A DNA stretch of 64,000 nucleotides from Sphingorhabdus sp. YGSMI21 (GTDB lineage: Bacteria > Pseudomonadota > Alphaproteobacteria > Sphingomonadales > Sphingomonadaceae), in assembly GCF_002776575.1 (NCBI RefSeq), contig NZ_CP022548.1:2867001-2931000 (forward strand). The letters run 5' to 3'. Every line of letters begins with the position of its first letter. Position 1 is the stretch's first letter. Both the position numbers and the translations under genes were made by a program. The notes below the pieces were generated by a model that was not told where the DNA came from, did not search any database, and saw only the letters and a program-made list of their open reading frames with translations. Positions 18,750-28,559 of the stretch are shown here, in pieces.

Positions 18750-20054
18750 ATGCGTCATATTGCGATCATCGGATCGGGACCTGCGGGCTATTATTCGGCG
18801 GAAGCCGCGCAGAAGAAATTCGGTGACGATGTCGCGGTCGACATTATCGACCGCTTGCCCGTTCCCTTCGGCCTGATCCGCACCGGCGTTGCACCCGACC
18901 ATCAATCGATCAAGGCGGTGTCGCGGCGCTACGAGAAAACCAATCTCGGCGAAAATGTCCGCTTCGTTGGCAATGTCACCGTCGGCGAGGATGTCAGCGT
19001 CGCGGAGCTGCAGGACCTGTACGATGCCGTCGTACTGGCGACCGGCGCCCCGAATGACCGGGTTCTCGACATCGCGGGCAGCGAACTGGACGGGGTCATC
19101 GGCAGCGCCGCCTTCGTCGGCTGGTATAATGGCCATCCCGATTTCAAGGATCTCGATCCGCCGCTCGACGCCCGGTCGGTCGCGGTCATCGGCAACGGCA
19201 ATGTCGCGCTCGATGTCGCGCGCATCTTGGCCAAGACAGAAGCGGAATTCGCCGGCAGCGATATCGTCGGCCATGCGCTTGACGGCCTGAAGGAGAGCAA
19301 GGTCGAAAAGATTATCTTTCTCGGACGCCGCGGACCGCACCAGATTGCGATGACTCCCAAGGAACTGGCCGAGCTGGGGCAGCTCGAACGGGCCAGGCCA
19401 CTGGTCGAAGCAGACGACTTTCCCGCGTTGGACGAGGATGAAACGCTCGATCCGGGACTGCGCAAGTCGGTTACCCATCTGCGCAATTTCCAGATTGTCG
19501 AAGAGGATGCGCAGCACAAGCCGATCGATATTGTCTTCGACTTTTTCGCGATGCCGGTCGAAATCCGGGGCGATGGCAAGGTCGAGCGGCTGGTTGTCGA
19601 GAAGACCGCACTGGACAAGGACCTGCGATCCGTCGGCACCGGCGAGCGCTACGAGATCGAATGCCAGATGGTGATCAGCTGTATCGGTTATCGCACCCCG
19701 CCGATCGAGGGCGTGCCCTATGAAGAGGGTCGCGGCCGCTTCGCCAATGTCGATGGCCGCATATTGCCGGGGCTTTATTGCGTCGGCTGGGCACGGCGCG
19801 GGCCATCGGGCACCATCGGCACCAACAAGCCCGACGGCTTCGCGATCATCGACGCCATTGCCGAAGATATCGGCGACGGCGAAGACAAACAGGGCCGCGC
19901 CGGGCTGGACCGGCTGTTTGCAGAGCGCGGCGTCGAGGCCGTCACCTTCCGCGACTGGAAGAAGATCGAGGAAGCCGAAATCGCCCGCGCAAGAGAAGGC
20001 TCGCCGCGCGAGAAATTCACCGATATCGCCGACATGATCGCGGCGCGGGATTAA
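18750..20054 (+). CDS. fprA: Ferredoxin/adrenodoxin-type NADP+ reductase
   Basis: This FAD- and NADP-binding oxidoreductase of the adrenodoxin-reductase/FprA family moves electrons between NADPH and ferredoxin-type partners. Its 434 residues include the FAD motif IAIIGSGPAGYYSAEAA at the N-terminus, the family signature LPVPFGLIRTGVAPDH, the NADP motif SVAVIGNGNVALDVARIL and the C-terminal GWARRGPSGTIGTNKPDG. No ferredoxin or P450 gene lies next to it, so the partner is unknown. Its TAA stop overlaps the stop of the convergent hydrolase gene at TTAA. Confidence 0.92.
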   Translation: MRHIAIIGSGPAGYYSAEAAQKKFGDDVAVDIIDRLPVPFGLIRTGVAPDHQSIKAVSRRYEKTNLGENVRFVGNVTVGEDVSVAELQDLYDAVVLATGAPNDRVLDIAGSELDGVIGSAAFVGWYNGHPDFKDLDPPLDARSVAVIGNGNVALDVARILAKTEAEFAGSDIVGHALDGLKESKVEKIIFLGRRGPHQIAMTPKELAELGQLERARPLVEADDFPALDEDETLDPGLRKSVTHLRNFQIVEEDAQHKPIDIVFDFFAMPVEIRGDGKVERLVVEKTALDKDLRSVGTGERYEIECQMVISCIGYRTPPIEGVPYEEGRGRFANVDGRILPGLYCVGWARRGPSGTIGTNKPDGFAIIDAIAEDIGDGEDKQGRAGLDRLFAERGVEAVTFRDWKKIEEAEIARAREGSPREKFTDIADMIAARD

Positions 20055-20941
20055 GCCGACAACCACTCCCGCAAAATCGCGTTCACCTTTTTCGGGGCTT
20101 CCTGTTGCACCCAGTGCGATACGCCGGGCAGACGGTGCAGTTCCAGATCGGGTACCCACTCTCCGGTGCCGTCGGTGCAGCGGATGTCGATGGCGGTATC
20201 TTCCTCACCCCAGATCATCAGGGTGGGAATGGTCACCATGCCGTCGCCGATATCGCGCGCGTCCTTGGTGCGGAGCAGGGCGCGGTAATAGTTGATCATC
20301 GAGCGTAGCGCGCCGGGGCGGCTGGCGGCGTCGGCGTAGACCTGCAACTCGCTGTCGGGGAAACGGCTTTTGTCGACGGCCATTTTCGAGAAGGCCTCTT
20401 TAATCGGCTGGGCCCGCTTTCTGCCGAGCATTTTTTCGGGCAGCCACGGCAGCTGGAAGAAGAAAATATACCAGCTTTTCTTCAGCTGATGCCAATGTCT
20501 GATCTCCCGCTGCGCGCATTTGGGATGCGGCACGTTCATGATCACCAGTCTGGTGAGTGGCCGGATTTTCTGGATCGCGAACTGCCACGCTATGATCGCG
20601 CCCCAGTCATGGGCGATCAGGGTGACCTCTTCCGCGCCGCTGGCATCGATCAGCGCAGCGACATCCTGGACGAGAGCGTGCAGACGGTAAGATTCTATAC
20701 CGTCCGGTTTGGTCGAACCGCCATAGCCGCGCAAATTAGGGGCCCAGACGGTATAGCCCAGTTCCACCAGCACCGGAATCTGGTGCCGCCATGAGTAATT
20801 CAGTTCGGGGAAGCCGTGCAGGCACAGCGCGAGCTTCTTACCATGACCGGCCTGCGCGACTTCGAACCTCTGGCCATTGGCTTCGACAAAGGTGATGGAA
20901 ATTCCTGCGGCTGGATCTGGAATCCAGGAAAACTGGGACAT
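20051..20941 (-). CDS. Alpha/beta hydrolase, epoxide-hydrolase-like
   Basis: This 296-residue enzyme has the oxyanion HGFP motif (CLHGFPELNYSW), Asp112 as nucleophile (IAHDWGAIIAW), RGYGGSTKP, and the catalytic His in GVSHWVQQEAP. An Asp nucleophile with HGxP suggests an epoxide hydrolase or haloalkane-dehalogenase-like enzyme rather than a serine esterase. The cap contains several tyrosines as expected for epoxide hydrolases. The ATG at 20941 has GGAG seven bases upstream, so the longer open frame is not used. The substrate is unknown. Confidence 0.88.
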   Translation of the reverse strand: MSQFSWIPDPAAGISITFVEANGQRFEVAQAGHGKKLALCLHGFPELNYSWRHQIPVLVELGYTVWAPNLRGYGGSTKPDGIESYRLHALVQDVAALIDASGAEEVTLIAHDWGAIIAWQFAIQKIRPLTRLVIMNVPHPKCAQREIRHWHQLKKSWYIFFFQLPWLPEKMLGRKRAQPIKEAFSKMAVDKSRFPDSELQVYADAASRPGALRSMINYYRALLRTKDARDIGDGMVTIPTLMIWGEEDTAIDIRCTDGTGEWVPDLELHRLPGVSHWVQQEAPKKVNAILREWLSA

Positions 20942-21069
20942 TCTGTTTCTCCGATTTTCCAAAGCTGCGAAAAGCATCTGCCGCCTGGAAAAATAATATG
21001 CAACTCTAGCAAAGATTTGTAAGCCGTGTTGATGTTTGTCGACGGTCAAATCTTCAAAAGGACGATGGA

Positions 21070-21732
21070 ATGGCGGAGTTTCAAGTTGACGGGGTCGAAA
21101 TTCTGCTCCGGCGGTCCAGATTGCTGGTATATCTGCTGATAGCCGGTCTGGTGGCGACGGCCATGTTTTTCCTGTTCGAACTGTCTGAAATTACCGGTTT
21201 CTGGGTGGTCGACGTGAATGATCCGTTCAATTCTCCATTGGGTATCATATATGGCATTACCGGGCTGATGCATTCGCTTATCTATTTTGTCACCGTCATT
21301 GTCTTCAGCATGTGGATACATCGCGCCGCTCATAATATCGTGACTGCGGATATTGACGGCTTTTCTTATACCCCCGGCTGGGCAGTGGGCTGGTTTTTCA
21401 TCCCATTTGCGAACCTCTTCAAGCCATTTCAGGCCATGCGACAGATCTGGAACGCGAGCCACGGCGCAAGCGGTTTTCTGAACGAAGGATCCCAGACAGT
21501 GACCATCTGGTGGAGCGCCTGGCTGGTGGTAACGATCTCGGGAAACATATCGCTACGTCTGACGGTTGCGGCAACGGATGCCGAACAGTTGATGTGGGCC
21601 ACCCAGATCGGCGCAATCAGTTCCGTAGCATCGTTCCTGCTGTTTCCAGCTGCGATCCGATTGGTGAGAGATATCACCCGGGCACAGACTGAATATCTGC
21701 AGATCAATGCTCTTGCCGAGCAGTTCGCTTGA
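21070..21732 (+). CDS. DUF4328 membrane protein
   Basis: This 220-residue integral membrane protein has about four to five hydrophobic segments (near residues 18-40, 55-82, 100-115, 142-165 and 180-200). It contains the block FSYTPGWAVGWFFIPFANLF followed by KPFQAMRQIWNAS, which is characteristic of DUF4328 proteins. The start is preceded by AAGGACG. It stands between a divergent hydrolase and a co-directional amidohydrolase 64 bases downstream. No function is known for the family. Confidence 0.85.
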   Translation: MAEFQVDGVEILLRRSRLLVYLLIAGLVATAMFFLFELSEITGFWVVDVNDPFNSPLGIIYGITGLMHSLIYFVTVIVFSMWIHRAAHNIVTADIDGFSYTPGWAVGWFFIPFANLFKPFQAMRQIWNASHGASGFLNEGSQTVTIWWSAWLVVTISGNISLRLTVAATDAEQLMWATQIGAISSVASFLLFPAAIRLVRDITRAQTEYLQINALAEQFA

Positions 21733-21796
21733 AACTGGAACTTTAACCATCCAGTTAAATCTGTTAAGGCTTCTCCAAATAATAAGGAGAGAGTCG

Positions 21797-23539
21797 ATGC
21801 ATGATCTGGTAATTCGTGGTGGTACGGTGGTTGATGGCACAGGCGGTGCGCCTTTCGTGGCCGATGTGGCGATTGATGGGGATCGCGTTTCGCTGGTCGG
21901 AACAGTGGCCGCAAAAGGTCGCGAAGAGATTGATGCATCGGGAAAATTCGTCACGCCGGGCTTTGTCGACGTGCACACCCATTATGACGGGCAGGCGACC
22001 TGGGACGATGAAATGGCGCCGTCGAGCTGGCACGGCATCACCACAGTCGTGATGGGCAATTGCGGCGTCGGTTTTGCCCCCGCTCGGCCCGACCGGCACG
22101 AATGGCTGATCAACCTGATGGAAGGCGTCGAGGATATTCCCGGTACCGCTTTGGCCGAAGGGATGAGCTGGAACTGGGAGACATTCCCCGAATATCTCGA
22201 CGAGCTGGAAAGAATGCCACGCACGGTCGATGTCGCAACCCATGTGCCGCATGGTGCGGTTCGTGCCTATGTGCTGGGTGACAGAGAGAAGCCCGGCGCC
22301 GTTCCTACCGAAGACGAAATCGAGCAGATGTCGAAGATCGTCGAGGATGGCCTGAAAGCCGGCGCTCTCGGATTCTCGACCTCGCGGACAATCCTGCACC
22401 GCAGCATCGACGGCGAGCTGGTTCCCGGCACGACCGCGACCAAGGAAGAATTGATCGGTATCGGCCGCGCGATGGGCCGGGTCGGTTATGGCGTGTTCGA
22501 AATGGCGAGCGATCTCAACAAGGAATGGGACGAATTTGGCTGGATGGGCGACCTCAGCCGCGAAACCGGCATGCCGGTGACCTTTGCGGCGCTGCAGTCG
22601 ATCGCCAAGGAGCAGTCGCTCGATGAACAGATCGCCAATATGCGGGCGGAAAATGACAATGGCGCCAATATCGTTGCGCAGATCGCGCTGCGCGGGAACG
22701 GCATCGTCATGGCCTGGCAGGGCACGGTCCATCCCTTTGTCCGCCACCCGAGCTGGATGGCGATGGAAGAGCTGAGCTGGGACGAGAAATATGCGAAACT
22801 CAAGGATCCGGCGTTCAAGGCACAATTGCTGAGCGAGACTGCCGAGATGCCGGAGCAGGTCGATATGGTGCCGGTCTTCATGGTGATCACACAAGGCTGG
22901 GCTGCGCAGTTCGAAATGGACGAGGATTTCGACTATGAACCGCAGGCCGACGAAAGCATTGCCGCGCGCGCCGAAGCCGCCGGCAAATCCGGCGCGGAAT
23001 ATGCCTATGACCTGATGATGGGAGATGACGGCAAGGGGTTTATCTATCTGCCGCTGCTCAACTATATGGATGGCAATCTCGATTTCCTCGAGACATTGCA
23101 GCAGGCGGATGACACGGTGAACAGCCTGTCCGACGGCGGCGCGCATTGCGGCACAATTTGCGACGCGGCCAGCCCGACTTTCATGCTCGAACATTGGGTG
23201 AAGAACCGCAAGCGCGGCACGATCAGCATTGAGAACGCGATCAAGCGGCAATGTCTGGATACCGCGCGCCTTTATGGCTTGAACGATCGGGGTGTGCTGA
23301 AGCCCGGCTATCTGGCAGACGTCAACGTGATCGACATGGAGCGGATCAAGCTTGGCAAGCCATGGCTTGCCTTTGACCTGCCGGCGGGCGGCAAGCGCCT
23401 GCTGCAAAAGGCTGACGGTTATGACTATACGATCAAGTCGGGGCAAGTGACCTTCAAGGGCGGTGTCGTGACCGAGAAACGCCCCGGTGGTCTGATCCGC
23501 GGACCGCAAATGGTCGAAATGCTCGAAGCGGCGGAATAA
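21797..23539 (+). CDS. N-acyl-D-amino-acid deacylase-type amidohydrolase
   Basis: This 580-residue metal-dependent amidohydrolase resembles D-aminoacylases. The N-terminal beta-sandwich part has [21 protein letters not shown]. The metal-binding HTHYDG is in [15 protein letters not shown]. The middle holds [10 protein letters not shown], and the C-terminal half has [20 protein letters not shown] with the catalytic Asp/His region and [13 protein letters not shown]. The start is set at 21797 because AAGGAGAGA lies just upstream; the longer frame adds non-conserved residues. The exact substrate (N-acyl-D-amino acid, hydantoin-like or other) cannot be decided. Confidence 0.9.
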   Translation: MHDLVIRGGTVVDGTGGAPFVADVAIDGDRVSLVGTVAAKGREEIDASGKFVTPGFVDVHTHYDGQATWDDEMAPSSWHGITTVVMGNCGVGFAPARPDRHEWLINLMEGVEDIPGTALAEGMSWNWETFPEYLDELERMPRTVDVATHVPHGAVRAYVLGDREKPGAVPTEDEIEQMSKIVEDGLKAGALGFSTSRTILHRSIDGELVPGTTATKEELIGIGRAMGRVGYGVFEMASDLNKEWDEFGWMGDLSRETGMPVTFAALQSIAKEQSLDEQIANMRAENDNGANIVAQIALRGNGIVMAWQGTVHPFVRHPSWMAMEELSWDEKYAKLKDPAFKAQLLSETAEMPEQVDMVPVFMVITQGWAAQFEMDEDFDYEPQADESIAARAEAAGKSGAEYAYDLMMGDDGKGFIYLPLLNYMDGNLDFLETLQQADDTVNSLSDGGAHCGTICDAASPTFMLEHWVKNRKRGTISIENAIKRQCLDTARLYGLNDRGVLKPGYLADVNVIDMERIKLGKPWLAFDLPAGGKRLLQKADGYDYTIKSGQVTFKGGVVTEKRPGGLIRGPQMVEMLEAAE

Positions 23540-23560
23540 CCACGCGAAACTGGAAAGAAC

Positions 23561-23645
23561 TGTGCTCCGCGCATCGACGCGGAGCCCTGGGCGGCTTGAA
23601 GCTGATTGCCTCCAGGGCTCCGCATCAAGTGCGAAGCACATTTTT
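23561..23645 (+). repeat. Palindromic repeat (GTGCTCCG type), possible terminator
   Basis: The arms at 23561-23590 and 23612-23640 pair with few mismatches (TGTGCTCCGC...GGAGCCCTGG against CCAGGGCTCCGC...AGCACA). A TTTTT run follows at 23641-23645. It lies between two convergent genes and could end transcription of the amidohydrolase. A second member of the same family is at 59255-59331, also between convergent genes. Confidence 0.7.
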
Positions 23646-23647
23646 GT

Positions 23648-24733
23648 CTAAAACGCCTTCTGCCAGCCGACGGTCAGCATCCAGTCGCCGGTCATCTGGG
23701 GACCGTTGACATTCTGGTAGACCGGCGCGCCGATCTCGATGCCGAGCCGGTGTCCTGCCAGCGGACCGTGGGTGGCGACGAAATTGACACCGCCGAGCAG
23801 GTCGACCCGCTCTCCACCGGAAAAGTCTGGATTTGCGGTCTGCACCGGTCCCATCACATTGGGGTTGAGGCCGTCGATCTTGCCAGCGGATTGTGCACGG
23901 ACGCGGCCCGAGAGGCTGATCCATTGCGCCGGCAAATAGCTGGCCCATAGGGAGCCCTCATGGACATCCCCGAGCCGATAGCCATTATCATTGGTGCCGG
24001 TGCGGATGGTTCCCGCATATTGGGCGCCAAAGCTCCATCTGCCCGCCCATTGCTTGAGTGTCAGCGCCGGCTTCAGGTCCCAGGTGCCTGACCCGCTCTG
24101 CATGCCATAGGGCATGGTCATGGTCATTTGCATGTTCATCGGAGACAGCGTCTGGGCGGTTTCATCGGTCGAGCCAGTTGGCATGCCGACTACGGCGCGC
24201 AGGTTCAGTTCCGTCCCGGTATCGCTGGTCGCTGGCTTCTGCCCGAGCAGCGGGAAGATCGCGCCGGCGCTGATATCGCCAATGCCTTTGGGATTGGTCT
24301 GAAAGTCTCCCAGCACCGTCGTCCCGGTTGGCCCCGCATAGGTCGTGATGATTGATTCCCGCTCGCTATAGGGCAGCATGGCGACCAGGGTGATCCAGTC
24401 TGCGGGCGAATACATGGCGCCCAGCATCACCATGTCCTTCGACATCGATTGAGGTACCAGCCGCAAGGTTGGTGGCTGCATCGGCATGCCGGCAAAGCGG
24501 TTCGGGATGGTGGTCACGATGGCATCATTGCTGATGCTATCGGTGCCGATCTGGTTGCCGCTCATCTCCATATGCATGTAGCGCAGCGAGAACATGATCT
24601 CGCCTTTCTTGTGCGTATGGTCGGCCGATACGCCGATGGGCGCATGGTCGTCGGCCCGCACATCATGGGCAAGTGCCGGAGAGGCGAGGGTGCAGGACGC
24701 GATCATCGCGCCTGCAAAAGCGAATTTCTTCAT
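23648..24733 (-). CDS. Met/His-rich outer-membrane protein, transporter-like
   Basis: This 361-residue exported protein has a signal peptide ending ASPALAHD and alternating beta-strand segments ending in an aromatic (GWQKAF), consistent with an outer-membrane barrel of the MetA-pathway/transporter-like group. The region after the signal is rich in His and Met (HDVRADDHAP, ADHTHKKGEIMF, RYMHMEMSG). A central MNMQMTMTMPYGMQSG stretch is also Met-rich, a feature often linked to copper binding. The ATG has AGGAAA upstream. It lies 65 bases downstream of a DUF2946 gene in the same direction. A role in metal handling is inferred. Confidence 0.75.
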   Translation of the reverse strand: MKKFAFAGAMIASCTLASPALAHDVRADDHAPIGVSADHTHKKGEIMFSLRYMHMEMSGNQIGTDSISNDAIVTTIPNRFAGMPMQPPTLRLVPQSMSKDMVMLGAMYSPADWITLVAMLPYSERESIITTYAGPTGTTVLGDFQTNPKGIGDISAGAIFPLLGQKPATSDTGTELNLRAVVGMPTGSTDETAQTLSPMNMQMTMTMPYGMQSGSGTWDLKPALTLKQWAGRWSFGAQYAGTIRTGTNDNGYRLGDVHEGSLWASYLPAQWISLSGRVRAQSAGKIDGLNPNVMGPVQTANPDFSGGERVDLLGGVNFVATHGPLAGHRLGIEIGAPVYQNVNGPQMTGDWMLTVGWQKAF

Positions 24734-24798
24734 GAAAATTTCCTGTAAATATCTGAACGCAGCGGCCGCATCAGGGTGCGCTGCAAAAAAGGTGGGGT

Positions 24799-25236
24799 TC
24801 AGACGGTCGCAGGCGGTCCGGTCGCAGGCGGGATATTGATCCGGTTGCGCAGCGCAAAGCGGCGCGGTTCGGATGGTTCGTGCGTGGCGGGAGCCAACGT
24901 AGAGATTGCGATCTCTGGTGCGGACGAAGCCAGTCCAAAGGCCGTGCCGCCGGCAAAAGCGCAGGCGGGCGTTGATGGGTCCTGTTCGGGTTCGGGCGCG
25001 GACTCGTCCTGCTGACCATAGATCAGCGTCAGCAGGTCATAGTCGGGATTGTCCCGGGTGATCACCAGCTTGCTGTCGGGATGGCCGGAGCAGAGTTTTA
25101 TCGCAAAACCGCCGGCGCTGTGCGTGGGCATGAAACCCTGCGGTGCCAGTGTGCCTGAGAGCAGCGCGATCAGGGCAAGCAGCGCAGCGGCAATCGCTCC
25201 GGAGAAACGCGGGAATGAGGCGGGCTTTACGGTCAT
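24799..25236 (-). CDS. DUF2946 family protein
   Basis: This 145-residue protein has an N-terminal hydrophobic segment (AIAAALLALIALLSGTLAP), the block QGFMPTHSAGGFAIKLCSGH, and a later conserved cysteine (DPSTPACAFAGG). This is the layout of DUF2946, small membrane or periplasmic proteins often found near copper genes. The pairing with the Met/His-rich outer-membrane protein downstream supports a common metal-related role, by inference only. It is probably the first gene of this two-gene unit; its promoter should lie in 25237-25536. Confidence 0.8.
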   Translation of the reverse strand: MTVKPASFPRFSGAIAAALLALIALLSGTLAPQGFMPTHSAGGFAIKLCSGHPDSKLVITRDNPDYDLLTLIYGQQDESAPEPEQDPSTPACAFAGGTAFGLASSAPEIAISTLAPATHEPSEPRRFALRNRINIPPATGPPATV

Positions 25237-25536
25237 CGTTCTTGGCAGGGGCTATAATTTTGCCGGTCCAGAAAGACCAGCGAAGATTTGTGATAATCTT
25301 GACGTGAAATCTGGAGCAAGGGGCAGCGACCGCGAGTTGTGTTGCCGAACGTTGCGGAAGTGACGGAGACCGGAGTCGGCGATTCCGGCCGCCGATAATA
25401 ATGGTGCGCTGGCCGAAATTACCGGTTGAGTTTGCCGCGGCAATTCCTCTACCTAGTTCCAATAAGAGATCATCTTCCTACCATGGCCCAGCAGCGGCTT
25501 CTGGAGGATTTTGTTTGATAAACTCCGGGGGCGGTG
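25237..25536. other. Divergent promoter region
   Basis: This region of about 300 bases lies between the DUF2946 unit (minus) and the exported TPR-like gene (plus). It must hold two promoters. No gene, strong hairpin or clear -35/-10 pair was recognised. Confidence 0.4.
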
Positions 25537-27156
25537 ATGAAAAAGCGTTTGTTCAAGGTTGGTCTGGTTGCATTTGCACTATGCAGTCCGTCCGTCGGTT
25601 ATGCCGGAGTAAGTCAGGATTTCGCGGGTTGCGATGGCCTGAAAAAACCAAAGAAGAAAGATGACGGTATGCGAGGGGTCGCCGTCATAGAGGGCTATTC
25701 TGCTTTCGGGGGATATAATAGCCCGGCTGCACAACGGACGATCAACAGCTGTGATCGCGCCCTCAGCAGTGACAAGTTGCGCCCGACCCAGACGATGCGT
25801 CGGGCCCATCTGCTGCGCGCTCGGGCGGCGGCCAAGCTCGAACTGGGGCTGACCGAGGAAGCATTGGCCGATATTGACGAGGCTATGCTGGAAGTCGCGG
25901 ATGAGAACGATAGCATATTCTTCCGGCGGAGTATGGGAGTATCGCTGCGCTTGCTCCGCGCGATTGCCCAGTTCAGCTTCGGGCAGCGGCAGGAAGCAGT
26001 GGCTCTGGCGGAAGAGGCCTCGGCATTGCGGCCTTATGCGCTGCAGGTCCAGATGGTCTCGGCGATGATCCGGCATCGGGGGCGACCGGTCGGTGAACAA
26101 TCAGCATCACCATGGGCGGATCTGCTCAAGCTTGCTCCGAGCTGGGGCAATCGCTTGCTGGCTCAAGAAGCCGAAATAGGCAATTTTGCGGCCGTGTCGG
26201 AAATAGCCGATAGCAGTGCGATTGAATGGCCCGAGGGACCAATTAGCGCCTTTACTTTTTTGCAGAGGCAAGGGCCCGGCCTGGCGCTTACCGGAGCGCT
26301 TCTCAGCAGCCTGCACATCGCCTACGCCCATTCCATCGACGGCGATACTATTGCTGCACGGTCACAACTGGACCTGATTGGCGAAAAGCTTGCCACACTG
26401 GATAACGGTTCAGAAGAGAACATGGGCATAATGAAAATATTGTCTGAGCGCATTGTCGATCCTTATGCCCGTCTGGTCGAAGCCCGAATGGCCCTTTCGG
26501 AAGGGCGGGTGGAAGACGCCCGCGCCAAAATTGGCAGCGGACAAATTGTTGCAAATGCGGCGACGCTGGAATTTCTGCAGGCAGCCGAGGAAGCAAGCCA
26601 GGACAATGCTCCGATCGAAATTGCCGGCACCGAGGGATTGAAGGACAAGCTCGAAAAAAGCCGGAACAAAGGCCTGGGCGGTCTGGCAAGCGTCCTATTG
26701 ATCGCTCCGGAGTCGGATCGCGTGGTGATCGACTATGAAAAATCACGACCGAATATCATAGGAGCGCTGGTCGGTGGAATATTCTCGATGGGTACCAGTC
26801 TGCTCGGCGGCATAGACCGTACGGCGGGCTTTCGATCGAAAGACAATGCGGATGGTACGACGACGGTAGAATATACCGGCGTTACGACTTCCGGTCCGCT
26901 GGTGCAGGAAATGACCTTGTTACGTGCTGCGGAGCTGGCTCAGGAATCCCAGAAACCGCGCTTCGCAATCGTGAGCCGCAATGATTATACCCGGTTCCAG
27001 ACTATGAGGCAGCATAATATCGAAATCAGTCGCACGCCGATCGGTTATAAAAGCGAATTGACCATTCGCTTTCTCGATGGCGAGGCAGAGGCGGCAGGTA
27101 CGTTCGATACACTGAAGATCATCGACGACCTGGGGCCGCTCTACTACGGGAACTAG
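25537..27156 (+). CDS. Exported TPR-like protein of unknown function
   Basis: This protein of about 539 residues has a signal peptide (MKKRLFKVGLVAFALCSPSVGYAG). It has alpha-helical repeat-like segments, for example RAHLLRARAAAKLELGLTEEALADIDEA and LRLLRAIAQFSFGQRQEAVALAEEA, that resemble tetratricopeptide repeats. The C-terminal 150 residues differ and include a Gly-rich hydrophobic stretch, NIIGALVGGIFSMGTSLLGG. A GTG three bases upstream of the chosen ATG is an alternative start. It stands alone, convergent with dnaN. No known family could be named; a periplasmic scaffold role is a guess. Confidence 0.7.
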   Translation: MKKRLFKVGLVAFALCSPSVGYAGVSQDFAGCDGLKKPKKKDDGMRGVAVIEGYSAFGGYNSPAAQRTINSCDRALSSDKLRPTQTMRRAHLLRARAAAKLELGLTEEALADIDEAMLEVADENDSIFFRRSMGVSLRLLRAIAQFSFGQRQEAVALAEEASALRPYALQVQMVSAMIRHRGRPVGEQSASPWADLLKLAPSWGNRLLAQEAEIGNFAAVSEIADSSAIEWPEGPISAFTFLQRQGPGLALTGALLSSLHIAYAHSIDGDTIAARSQLDLIGEKLATLDNGSEENMGIMKILSERIVDPYARLVEARMALSEGRVEDARAKIGSGQIVANAATLEFLQAAEEASQDNAPIEIAGTEGLKDKLEKSRNKGLGGLASVLLIAPESDRVVIDYEKSRPNIIGALVGGIFSMGTSLLGGIDRTAGFRSKDNADGTTTVEYTGVTTSGPLVQEMTLLRAAELAQESQKPRFAIVSRNDYTRFQTMRQHNIEISRTPIGYKSELTIRFLDGEAEAAGTFDTLKIIDDLGPLYYGN

Positions 27157-27215
27157 TCGACCAGACGATATCTGGCTCGGCGAAAGTTTCCAGGACCTGA
27201 AACGAAGTGAAGCCG

Positions 27216-28331
27216 CTAAACCCGCATCGGCATCAGCACATAGAGCGCCGTCGACTTGTCATTTTCGCGGATCAGCGTCGGGGCGCTGGCGTCGGCGAGA
27301 TGCAGTTCCACGGTGTCGCCTTCGATCTCGCCGAGAATATCCATCAGATATTTCGAGTTGAAACCGATTTCGAACGTGTCGTCGCTGTAGGAGCCTGGAA
27401 CTTCTTCCTCGGCCTTGCCATTTTCCGGCGAGGTGACGGAGAGCGTGATCTTGTCATCGCCGAGCGCCATCTTGACGGCCCGGGTTTTCTCGGTGGCGAT
27501 GGTCGAGACGCGGTCGACGCCCTGGGCGAAGCTCTTTGCGTCGATCTTGAGCAGCTTGTCATTGCCGGTTGGGATGACGCGGGTGTAATCGGGGAAAGTG
27601 CCGTCGATCAGCTTGCTGGTCAGAATCGCTGTGCCCAGTGTGAAGCGGATCTTGCTCGCCGACAGGTCGACCTGAACCGATGATTCAGCATTCTCGTCGA
27701 GAAGCTTGCGCAGTTCGTTGACGCATTTGCGGGGAACGATCACGTCGGGCATGCCTTCCGCGCCGGCAGGGCGGGGCAGGGTAACGCGGGCGAGGCGGTG
27801 GCCATCGGTCGCGGCGGCCTTGAGCACGGGCGTTTCTTCATCCTGCACGTGCAGGAAGATGCCGTTGAGATAATAGCGGGTCTCTTCGGTCGAGATCGCG
27901 AAACGCGTCTTGTCGATGATCTGGATCAACGAAGAGGCGGGCAGTTCGAAGCTGGTCGGCAGTTCGCCTTCGGCAATGACCGGGAAATCGTCGCGGGGAA
28001 GCGTCTGCAGATTGAAGCGGGCGCGACCGGCATTGACCTTCATCTTGCCGTCCGCTGCATCCAGTTGCACTTGCGAACCGTCGGGCAGCTTGCGGGCAAT
28101 GTCGAACAATGTGTGTGCCGAAACGGTGGTCGAACCGGCGGTATCGACCTGGGCTTCCACCGTTTCGACGACCTGGAGATCGAGATCGGTGGCCATCAGC
28201 TTGATGCTGCCGTCGGCGCTGGCTTCGATCAGCACGTTGGAGAGAATGGGGATGGTGTTGCGCCGCTCAACCACGGACTGGACATGCCCCAGGCTCTTTA
28301 GCAATGCCGCGCGTTCAATGGTCGCTTTCAT
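27216..28331 (-). CDS. dnaN: DNA polymerase III beta subunit (sliding clamp)
   Basis: The beta clamp tethers DNA polymerase III to DNA and recruits other repair and replication proteins. At 371 residues it has the usual three-domain length. The N-terminus MKATIERAALLKSLGHVQSVVERRNTIPILSN is diagnostic, and the C-terminus ends LYVLMPMRV, as is typical of clamps. The start is 28331; the longer frame adds unrelated residues. It is a single gene, not next to dnaA or recF in this window. Confidence 0.98.
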   Translation of the reverse strand: MKATIERAALLKSLGHVQSVVERRNTIPILSNVLIEASADGSIKLMATDLDLQVVETVEAQVDTAGSTTVSAHTLFDIARKLPDGSQVQLDAADGKMKVNAGRARFNLQTLPRDDFPVIAEGELPTSFELPASSLIQIIDKTRFAISTEETRYYLNGIFLHVQDEETPVLKAAATDGHRLARVTLPRPAGAEGMPDVIVPRKCVNELRKLLDENAESSVQVDLSASKIRFTLGTAILTSKLIDGTFPDYTRVIPTGNDKLLKIDAKSFAQGVDRVSTIATEKTRAVKMALGDDKITLSVTSPENGKAEEEVPGSYSDDTFEIGFNSKYLMDILGEIEGDTVELHLADASAPTLIRENDKSTALYVLMPMRV

Positions 28332-28559
28332 AAACCGTCCTTCTTGTTCCCGATCGTCCGTGAAAAATGCAGTGGAAAAGACTCTCCACAGGTTCACGGA
28401 TAGTTCATGGCTTCATTAACAATAAAGTGCCGCAGGGCAAGCCTGATCGCCTTTAGCGCCCGATAATGCCGTGAAAAACTGTGGAAAAAAGCAACAAGGC
28501 GGCTAAAGCCGCAGGGACAGGGGATGGATTTGGCTATTTCCGGACAGAACAGGGTTAAT

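Noticed and set aside
21764..23641. A 625-codon open frame antisense to the amidohydrolase
   Set aside because: The opposite frame has a strong ribosome-binding site and conserved metal-site motifs; this one has none and is a composition artefact.
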